The notes under the pieces: generated by a model
The model's database searches: none
Seen by the model: the letters and a program-made list of their open reading frames with translations, nothing else
What the model was told of the DNA's origin: nothing
Position numbers and translations under genes: made by a program
NCBI GenBank assembly: GCA_900542275.1
Contig: UQMW01000063.1
Span: 1-9,113 of the forward strand
From: an uncultured Collinsella sp.
GTDB taxonomy: Bacteria > Actinomycetota > Coriobacteriia > Coriobacteriales > Coriobacteriaceae
Length of the DNA stretch: 9,113 bases
Direction: 5' to 3'
In this document: positions 1 through 5,833 of the stretch, one piece after another
Layout: each line of letters begins with the position of its first letter
Position numbering within the stretch: the stretch's first letter is position 1

Positions 1-27
1 GCCCGCATAGCCACTAGAAACAACGCG

Positions 28-55
28 GCCCCGCGATCAACACCGATCGCGGGGC
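28..55. terminator. G+C-rich terminator hairpin, probably bidirectional
   Basis: Bases 28-38 (GCCCCGCGATC) pair perfectly with 45-55, an 11-bp stem closed by the loop AACACC. On the plus strand the stem is followed by TGATTCTTT. On the minus strand, the direction of rsmB, it is followed by CGCGTTGTTTC. Both tails are T-rich but interrupted, so it could end rsmB transcription and also that of a plus-strand gene lying left of the window. The hairpin itself is certain; its terminator role and direction are inferred. Confidence 0.7.
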
Positions 56-83
56 TGATTCTTTAGCTGCCCAGGTTTCCTTA

Positions 84-154
84 TGAGTTGCGGTGAAATA
101 AGGACTGTTTGGCGGGCAGAAGCCGCTATTCAATCCCTATTTCACCGCAACTTA
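84..154. repeat. Long imperfect inverted repeat after rsmB
   Basis: Bases 86-107 and 131-152 are reverse complements with 20 of 22 matches; the core is AGTTGCGGTGAAATA against TATTTCACCGCAACT. One more outer pair (84/154) and an inner stem (110-115 with 123-128, apex loop GCAGAAG) make the whole 71 bases one long hairpin with small internal loops. It ends 4 bases beyond the rsmB stop codon. It has no terminator T tract and encodes nothing. It resembles a dispersed palindromic repeat or small non-autonomous element, and could stabilise the 3' end of the rsmB mRNA. Membership of a repeat family is inferred. Confidence 0.65.
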
Positions 155-158
155 GTCG

Positions 159-1559
159 TTACTTGTGGACCAGGCGGGCGCAGAAGTGGCCGTCGTAGGA
201 GTCGGCGTTTACCGACACGCTTTGGAAGAGGCCTCGATCATTCTGGCGTACGGATACGAGCTTCTTGGCCTGATCGAACTCGGGGAGTTGCAGAATCTGC
301 GCCTCGGAGAGCGGCTCCAGGCTAAAGTCCGCACCCTCGGGCGACGCCAAGAACGCATCCACAACCTGCGTGTTCTCCTCATCAAAGACCGAGCACGTCG
401 CATAAATGAGCTCGCCACCGGCAGCCACGCGCGCAGCGGCTTCCTTGAGCATCGTCAGCTGCAGCTTGGGTAGCTCAACCGTCACATCCTTTTCGGTCAG
501 GCGCCACGGGATCTCGGGATGACGGCGCATAGTGCCGGTGCCCGAGCACGGCGCATCGATAAAGACCGTGTCGAACTTAACCGGCTCGCCAAGCATGGCA
601 TCAAACGATGTGAGCACCTCATCAAGCTCGCAAGCATCACCCGAAACCGTACGAACTCCCTGAATACCGGCCTTATGCAGGCGAGCGAGATTCAGATCAC
701 ACTTGCGATCATGCAGATCGAGCGCCGTATGCTGACGCTCATAGCCCGCACGCTTGGCCTGGCACATCATCACATAGGTCTTGGTGCCACGACCGGCACC
801 AAGCTCAAGGCAGCTACCAGGACGCGTGGCAGCTGTGGCGATAAGTTGCGCGTTGAGATCAGATGCCACTGCGGCAGCACGCTCAAACGCACCCGAAGCA
901 ACGGTAACCTGGGCATCAACCGGGGCATGGCAGCCCGGGAAGACAGGTGCGACGAGCTGCGAGATATACGGATCGGGCTTGGACGCGAAAGCGTTCTCGT
1001 GCAGGGCTAGCGGCGCGGGGGCCAGATTGCCGGCAAAGTTAAGCGCACCCTCTGGCGTGTCAAACGATGCCATAATGCGAGCGCACAGCCATCGCGGCAA
1101 GCCCATCAGGCGAGATAGGCGAACCAAGCGGCGCTCGGACTCATCGGCATCGGCTGCGGTGGCAAAGTCCTCAACATTGTCAGCAACCTTATGCAGCACG
1201 GCGTTCGCCAGACCGGCAGCCGACTTAGCGCCGCTGCGAACCAGCTCAACACCCTGACTTACGGCAACGCGGCCAGGCGTATGCAGATAGAGCATCTCGA
1301 AGGCCGAGATACGAAGCGCCATTCGAACACGCGGTGCAACCTTTTTGGGTTTATCGAGAAACTGGTCGAGCAGCTCATCCAAAATGCCCTGTGTGGCGGC
1401 AACGCCCAGCGCCAAGCGGGCGGCAAATGCAGAATCGCGCTGGTCGATGGCCTTGGCCGTAGCGCGAGCAGAGAGCACGTCACGCGCATACATGCCGCGG
1501 CGATCGGCTTCCATCAGCACATCGAGCGCAAGCTTGCGCGCGGGAGACAGCTTGCTCAT
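159..1559 (-). CDS. rsmB: 16S rRNA (cytosine-5)-methyltransferase RsmB
   Basis: The product is a 466-residue cytoplasmic RNA methyltransferase of the RsmB/NOL1-NSUN family, which in E. coli makes m5C967 in 16S rRNA using S-adenosylmethionine. Residues about 5-130 match the NusB-like RNA-binding domain (e.g. LGVAATQGILDELLDQFL). The catalytic domain shows DAPCSGTG at 335-342, with the release cysteine C338, and YATCS at 386-390, with the nucleophile C389. It ends in the usual DGHFCARL. Motif I reads LELGAGRGTKT (251-261) instead of the usual AAPGGKT. The ATG at 1559 was chosen because it overlaps the fmt stop as ATGA and gives a normal N terminus; an upstream in-frame ATG at 1607 lies inside fmt. 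A weak Shine-Dalgarno sequence (TGGGGTG) lies about 9 bases upstream. It is translationally coupled to fmt and last in its operon. Exact rRNA target is taken from the family. Confidence 0.93.
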   Translation of the reverse strand: MSKLSPARKLALDVLMEADRRGMYARDVLSARATAKAIDQRDSAFAARLALGVAATQGILDELLDQFLDKPKKVAPRVRMALRISAFEMLYLHTPGRVAVSQGVELVRSGAKSAAGLANAVLHKVADNVEDFATAADADESERRLVRLSRLMGLPRWLCARIMASFDTPEGALNFAGNLAPAPLALHENAFASKPDPYISQLVAPVFPGCHAPVDAQVTVASGAFERAAAVASDLNAQLIATAATRPGSCLELGAGRGTKTYVMMCQAKRAGYERQHTALDLHDRKCDLNLARLHKAGIQGVRTVSGDACELDEVLTSFDAMLGEPVKFDTVFIDAPCSGTGTMRRHPEIPWRLTEKDVTVELPKLQLTMLKEAAARVAAGGELIYATCSVFDEENTQVVDAFLASPEGADFSLEPLSEAQILQLPEFDQAKKLVSVRQNDRGLFQSVSVNADSYDGHFCARLVHK

Positions 1560-2476
1560 GACAATACACCCCAGATAAGATCGGCACCCTGCAGGCCAGC
1601 AGCCCAAGCAGAAGCAGACATAGCACGCTTGCCGTCAGGCTTAACCTCGAGCAGCTCAACCGAGCCATCAGAAAGGCCAAGGTAAACACGCTTAGCCTGA
1701 ACGAGAACCTGACCCTCGCCGAGCGACACATCAGCCGCCGCAGCATCGAGCACACGCACGGTCTTGCCGGCAATCAAGCAACGAGCAGGCGCGGTATCGG
1801 ACGAGGCCAGCACATGACGCACGCAATCAAGCGCCTCCATTTGCGGATCCAGGCGCATCTCCTGCTTAGAAATCTTGGCAGCATGGGTAACAAGCGACTC
1901 ATCTTGTTCAGTCCAAACGGCGGTGCCATCGGCAAGAGAAGGAAGCGTATCGGCAAGCAGTTTGCCGCCAAGCTCACCAAGCTCCATGGTCAAAGCCTCG
2001 GCATGCTTACCGGCAACCGACGTAGACGCCTGGGCACAATAAGCGCCGGTATCAACGCCATGTCCAATACGCATAATAGAAACGCCAGCAACCTCATCAC
2101 CAGCGAGAATCGCACGCTGAATAGGAGCAGCCCCACGCCAGCGAGGCAGCAAGGACGCATGAACATTCACAATACCAAGCGGCGCCATATGCAGCACCTC
2201 ATCAGGCAAAATGCAGCCATAGGCAGCCACGCAGAAAATATCGGCTTGCGCAGCTTGAAACGCCTCAACAACCTCAGGCGTCATACGATTAGCCTCAACA
2301 ACCGGCAGGCCAAGCTCAAGCGCCTTGGCCTTAACAGGAGACGGCTCAAGCTTCTTACCACGCCCACGAACAGCATCGGGACGAGTAATTACGAGCGCAA
2401 CCTCGTTCCCAGCCTCGACGAGCGAAACCAAAGAAGGCACCGCAAAATCGGGCGTACCCATAAACACAATACGCAT
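1556..2476 (-). CDS. fmt: Methionyl-tRNA formyltransferase
   Basis: The 306-residue enzyme transfers a formyl group from 10-formyltetrahydrofolate to initiator Met-tRNA. The N terminus MRIVFMGTPDFAVPSL is typical. The formyltransferase signature SLLPRWRGAAPIQ is at 108-120. The catalytic residues N104, H106 and D142 match E. coli N106, H108 and D144. The C-terminal OB-fold domain includes GKRAMSASAW (282-291). Length is normal for the family. The start at 2476 is supported by GAGGGGAG (2487-2494) 10 bases upstream and by the position of the family N terminus. The reading frame stays open upstream without a stop to an ATG at 2650 and beyond, giving a hydrophobic stretch that is probably not translated as part of Fmt. 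The stop overlaps the rsmB start by 4 bases. Codons are richer in T endings (CGT, GTT, GCT) than those of def, gltX and metK. Confidence 0.95.
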   Translation of the reverse strand: MRIVFMGTPDFAVPSLVSLVEAGNEVALVITRPDAVRGRGKKLEPSPVKAKALELGLPVVEANRMTPEVVEAFQAAQADIFCVAAYGCILPDEVLHMAPLGIVNVHASLLPRWRGAAPIQRAILAGDEVAGVSIMRIGHGVDTGAYCAQASTSVAGKHAEALTMELGELGGKLLADTLPSLADGTAVWTEQDESLVTHAAKISKQEMRLDPQMEALDCVRHVLASSDTAPARCLIAGKTVRVLDAAAADVSLGEGQVLVQAKRVYLGLSDGSVELLEVKPDGKRAMSASAWAAGLQGADLIWGVLS

Positions 2477-2684
2477 AAAACAATGTCTCCCCTCAAATCG
2501 AGCCGAGACGGCTACAAACAACAGCGGAAAGCCAAGTACCCAGCCCATCCGCAATAACAATTCAACAAGAACAAATATACCCAAAACCAAAGAAAGAGCC
2601 GCAATAAAAGCAGCTCTTTCAGCAAAGCACCTATCAGCGAAGACGCCCATCCCTGGCCCGACGGCACCCCGGGGACGGACAAAC
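2477..2684 (-). other. def-fmt intergenic region with possible fmt promoter
   Basis: These 208 bases separate two genes that are often adjacent. Read on the minus strand they are T-rich between about 2500 and 2640. They hold a terminator-like hairpin (listed separately) and a possible -10 box TATATT (minus strand, 2579 to 2574). The best matching -35 is only a weak TTGCGG at 19-base spacing. The fmt ribosome binding site is at 2487-2494. The fmt frame remains open across the gap and would encode two hydrophobic segments (for example LVLGIFVLVELLL). No convincing Shine-Dalgarno sequence precedes the ATG at 2650. The simplest reading is a terminator followed by an fmt-rsmB promoter. Confidence 0.4.
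2583..2619 (-). terminator. Probable terminator after def
   Basis: On the minus strand AAAGAGC (2619-2613) pairs with GCTCTTT (2599-2593). Two further GC pairs lie inside after one mismatch, and the loop has 7 bases. The downstream sequence TTTCTTTGGTTTT is T-rich but interrupted by GG. It lies 66 bases beyond the def stop codon. It could end or attenuate the priA-def transcript before fmt. The stem is modest, so partial read-through is likely. Confidence 0.5.
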
Positions 2685-3221
2685 CTACTCCGTCTCGCCC
2701 GGTCGAGCGCCGCGGGCCAGGGCGTCCTGGTACTCCTTGACGGCCTTGAGCCTCTGCATCGGCTTAAGGCGCTCGAACATGGTGTTGCCGTGCAGGTGAT
2801 CAATCTCGTGCTGCAGGCACACGCAGAACAGGTCGCCCGTAGCCTCGTAGCGAATCAGGTTTGCGTCCAAGTCGTACGCCTCGACGACGACATGGTCGGG
2901 ACGCTCGATCTCGCAGCTAATGCCAGGGATGGACAGGCAGCCCTCGCTAAACGGCACCAGATGGTCGCTCTGCTCCACGATCACGGGGTTGATGAGCACG
3001 TACGGGTCATAGTCGTTCTTGTCGGTGTAGTCGCAGTCGATGGTGACGAGCTGAATGAGTTCGCCGATCTGCGGGGCAGCCAGACCGCAGCCGCCGTTCT
3101 CGAACATCATCTTCTTCATCTTCTCGGCAAGCGCCTCGATCGCCGGGGTAATCTCCTCGATGACGGCGCACACCTGGCGCAGGCGAGGGTCGGGCGACAG
3201 TACGATTCCGTTGGCTTCCAT
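2685..3221 (-). CDS. def: Peptide deformylase
   Basis: The 178-residue metal-dependent hydrolase removes the N-formyl group from new proteins, reversing the step made by Fmt. All three family motifs are intact: GCGLAAPQ (44-51), EGCLS (93-97, metal-binding C95) and QHEIDH (137-142, with H138 and H142 as metal ligands and E139 as catalytic base). Length fits the bacterial family. Two in-frame ATGs are close together, at 3227 and 3221. The Shine-Dalgarno AAAGG (3228-3232) touches the first directly but sits 6 bases from the second, so 3221 is preferred; the alternative adds only Met-Ala. The gene starts 18 bases after the priA stop, so the two are probably co-transcribed. Third codon positions are mostly G or C. 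Confidence 0.94.
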   Translation of the reverse strand: MEANGIVLSPDPRLRQVCAVIEEITPAIEALAEKMKKMMFENGGCGLAAPQIGELIQLVTIDCDYTDKNDYDPYVLINPVIVEQSDHLVPFSEGCLSIPGISCEIERPDHVVVEAYDLDANLIRYEATGDLFCVCLQHEIDHLHGNTMFERLKPMQRLKAVKEYQDALARGARPGETE

Positions 3222-3239
3222 GGCCATCCTTTCGGGTTG

Positions 3240-5693
3240 TTACATCAAATCATAGGCGTCGACGTCAACGCTCACGCTCACGCCGCGCACAGAGCCCACC
3301 TCTTTGAGGCAGGCGTCGATATCATCAGAGACATGGTACCCCACGGGCGACTTCACAACCAGATGGAAGCGGTAACGGTCCTTGGCTCTCTCGATTACAC
3401 ACGAAGCCGGACCCAGCACCTGCGGCATGGCACTCCCCGCCCGCAAAAAATCGGGCGCGGCGGCATGCCAGCGGCGCTTAAGAAGCTTTGCGATGCGCCC
3501 GATATAATCCTGCGCATCGTCGCGGTTTGCAGACCACACCAAAATGTTAACCAGGCGCACGAACGGCGGATACAGTGCGTCGCGGCGCTGGTCCAGGTCG
3601 CAGTCGGTAAAGATCGAGCGATCGTACTCGGCGACGGCGCGGATGACCGGGTCATCGGGCAGGTAGGTCTGGATGATGACCTCGCCGGGGCGATCGCCGC
3701 GGCCGGCGCGGCCCGCAACCTGCTCCAGCAAATCGTAGGCGCGCTCCCCTGCGCGGAAGTCCGGCAGCTTGAGGGCAAAGTCGGCATTGACCACGCCCAC
3801 GAGCGTGACCTCGGGAAAGTCGAGACCCTTTGCGATCATTTGGGTGCCCAGCAACACGGCGCAATCGGCCGCATCGAACTGCTCGAGCAGTTTTTTGTGC
3901 GCATCCTTGCCGCGCGTGGAATCGGCATCCATGCGGATGATGGCGACGTCCTCGGGCAGCATCTGGTGCAGTGCGTCCTCGATCTGCTGCGTGCCCAGCC
4001 CCATTTTTGCCAGGTAGCGACTGCCACATTTGGGGCAACGACTCGTGGGCGCGGGATACGGCTGCACGCGCCAGGAGGATCCGCATGTGTGACATTGCAG
4101 CGTGTGCGTGCGCTCGTGATACGTAAGCGCGGTGGAGCAGTGGTTGCAGGTGGGAACGCAGCCGCACTCGCGACACATCAGGAACGGCGCAAAGCCACGG
4201 CGGTTATGCAGCAGCACGGCCTTCTCGCGGTGCTCTACAACGCGCTCCAAACCTTCCATCAGCGGTTTAGAGAACATTGAACGGCTACCGTGCGAAAACT
4301 CGCGGCGCAGGTCGGCAATGCGGACCTCGGGCAGCACGGCGTGTCCCGGGCGCTCGGGCATCTCGACGCGCGTCCAAGTGGTGCCGTTATACGTTCCACG
4401 GCGGCAGTGGTCGAGGGCCTCGGCCGAGGGCGTGGCGGAGCCCAACACGAGCGGGCAGCGGTAGCGCCGCGCCATCTCGGCCGCCACCTCGCGCGCGTGG
4501 TAGCGCGGACTGGACCCCTGCTTGTAGCTGGTCTCGTGCTCCTCGTCAATGATGATGAGGCCCAGGTCGCCAAGCGGGCAAAAGAGCGCCGAACGTGCGC
4601 CGACGACCACGCGGGCCGCACCGCTGGCAACCATATCCCACTGGTCCAGGCGCTCGCCGGCCGAAAGCCGCGAATGGAACACGGCGACCGTCTCGCCAAA
4701 GCGCGAACGGAAGCGGCCGACGGTCTGGGCCGTCAGCGAAATCTCGGGCACCAGCACGCAGGCAGAGCGACCGGCTGCGAGCACGCGCTCGATGGCGGAG
4801 AGGTAGACCTCGGTTTTGCCTGAGCCGGTGACGCCGTCTACCAGCACCACGTCGCCATGAGCGTCCAGACGGGCACGCTCGATCTGAGCAAGTGCTTGCT
4901 GCTGGCCACTGGTAAGGGAGACCGGCGCTTTGCCGCTTGCCGAGGACAGCGTGGTCTGCTCGCCGCAGCCACGCCAGGCGCGGCGCTCTTCCACCACCAC
5001 AACGCCGCGTTTTTCGAGCGCCTTGATGGTCGCCGACATGCTGTTATAGAGAAGGTTGAGGTCGCGCGTCGTGACCGGTCCGCACTGGAGCGCCTCGATG
5101 AGTTGGCGCTGGCGGACCGCGGTCTTGGGTGGCGTGTAGTCAAAGCCTTCGGGCGTAAGCATCACCCAGCGGTTTTGGATGGGTTTGACGGCTGGACGTT
5201 CAACCGTCCACACGCCGTCGTCGCCCTTGACCACACGCGGGCTGCCGCCCGGTGGCAAAAACAGGCGCAGGCACTCGGAAAGCGTCGCGACGTACTCGCG
5301 GCTCATCCAGCGCGCAATGCGGGCAGCCTCGGCGGTAAAGAGCGGTTTGCTGAGGATAGCTTCGACAGGCTTGATGCGCGAAAGGTCAAGGGCGTTGTTG
5401 CCTTGCAGGTCGCCCAGCTCGGGCGCAATATCGACGATGTAGCCTGCGGCGGCACGGTTGCCAAAGTGGACCAGGACCGTCGATCCGACCTGGGCCTCGT
5501 TGGCAAGGGACTCAGGAATGCCGTAAGCGAACGGTTCGGACAGCGCACGGGTGGGGATATCGAGAACCACGCACGAGTAGGCGGCAATGGGCTCAGGTAC
5601 AGGATCGGGCTTGGCCGAGGCAGCAGCGGATGCCGGTGCCGCCGGAGACTCCTCCGGTTCCGGTGAACCAAACAGCGACAGTTGTTGAGCCAT
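3240..5693 (-). CDS. priA: Primosomal protein N' (replication restart helicase PriA)
   Basis: The 817-residue superfamily 2 DNA helicase recognises stalled or collapsed forks and helps reload the replicative helicase. Residues about 38-150 form the 3'-DNA-binding region (VVLDIPTRALSEPFAYGIPE). Helicase motifs are Walker A GVTGSGKT (287-294), DEEH (383-386), GSATPS (418-423), GTQMIAKGLDFP (616-627) and QVAGRAGRG (658-666). Eight zinc-binding cysteines are present (507, 510, 516, 519, 534, 537, 553, 556). The gap between the sixth and seventh is about 6 residues longer than in E. coli. The protein is longer than E. coli PriA (732), partly through a 36-residue N-terminal extension rich in Pro, Ala and Glu. 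That extension begins MAQQLSLFG and contains the sliding-clamp-binding consensus QLSLF at 4-8. AGAGG (5700-5704) lies 6 bases before the ATG. def follows 18 bases downstream, and the gltX terminator lies upstream. Confidence 0.96.
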   Translation of the reverse strand: MAQQLSLFGSPEPEESPAAPASAAASAKPDPVPEPIAAYSCVVLDIPTRALSEPFAYGIPESLANEAQVGSTVLVHFGNRAAAGYIVDIAPELGDLQGNNALDLSRIKPVEAILSKPLFTAEAARIARWMSREYVATLSECLRLFLPPGGSPRVVKGDDGVWTVERPAVKPIQNRWVMLTPEGFDYTPPKTAVRQRQLIEALQCGPVTTRDLNLLYNSMSATIKALEKRGVVVVEERRAWRGCGEQTTLSSASGKAPVSLTSGQQQALAQIERARLDAHGDVVLVDGVTGSGKTEVYLSAIERVLAAGRSACVLVPEISLTAQTVGRFRSRFGETVAVFHSRLSAGERLDQWDMVASGAARVVVGARSALFCPLGDLGLIIIDEEHETSYKQGSSPRYHAREVAAEMARRYRCPLVLGSATPSAEALDHCRRGTYNGTTWTRVEMPERPGHAVLPEVRIADLRREFSHGSRSMFSKPLMEGLERVVEHREKAVLLHNRRGFAPFLMCRECGCVPTCNHCSTALTYHERTHTLQCHTCGSSWRVQPYPAPTSRCPKCGSRYLAKMGLGTQQIEDALHQMLPEDVAIIRMDADSTRGKDAHKKLLEQFDAADCAVLLGTQMIAKGLDFPEVTLVGVVNADFALKLPDFRAGERAYDLLEQVAGRAGRGDRPGEVIIQTYLPDDPVIRAVAEYDRSIFTDCDLDQRRDALYPPFVRLVNILVWSANRDDAQDYIGRIAKLLKRRWHAAAPDFLRAGSAMPQVLGPASCVIERAKDRYRFHLVVKSPVGYHVSDDIDACLKEVGSVRGVSVSVDVDAYDLM

Positions 5694-5725
5694 ACACCAC
5701 CTCTAACGAACGGACCTGAAAGGGG

Positions 5726-5756
5726 TGGGACAAACACCACTGATTATTTTGTCCCA
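5726..5756. repeat. Small inverted repeat upstream of priA
   Basis: TGGGACAAA (5726-5734) and TTTGTCCCA (5748-5756) are perfect reverse complements around the 13-base spacer CACCACTGATTAT. The hairpin sits 32 bases upstream of the priA start codon, within the stretch where the priA promoter or leader should lie. No T tract follows on either strand, so it is not a simple terminator. It could be an operator-like site, a leader hairpin, or a dispersed repeat unit. The sequence does not decide between these. Confidence 0.5.
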
Positions 5757-5759
5757 GCA

Positions 5760-5777
5760 ACCCACTCATCGGTACAG
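5760..5777. repeat. Possible partial copy of the gltX-metK repeat arm
   Basis: ACCCACTCATCGGTACAG closely matches bases 7391-7409 (ACCCACTCATTGGGGACAG): the first 10 bases are identical, followed by a similar GG..ACAG. The partner arm is absent here. It may be a decayed half of the same element, or chance similarity over a short length. Confidence 0.35.
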
Positions 5778-5810
5778 AAACAAGAGCCCCGCTCGGGGTG
5801 AACGGGGCTC
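5778..5810 (-). terminator. gltX terminator
   Basis: On the minus strand GAGCCCCG (5810-5803) pairs perfectly with CGGGGCTC (5791-5784) around an 11-base loop, followed by TTGTTTC. It lies 23 bases beyond the gltX stop codon. This is a good intrinsic terminator and implies that priA has its own promoter in 5694-5783, or depends on read-through. Confidence 0.8.
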
Positions 5811-5833
5811 GGATACAAACGTTTGCGCAGCGA

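Noticed and set aside
1560..1607. Upstream start for rsmB adding 16 residues
   Set aside because: The extra residues (MGCWPAGCRS...) are unlike RsmB N termini and lie inside fmt. The ATGA overlap at 1556-1559 gives the normal start.
2325..4280. 651-codon open frame antisense to fmt, def and priA
   Set aside because: It crosses three real genes and two gene boundaries, has no domain, and is explained by scarcity of stop codons opposite G+C-rich genes.
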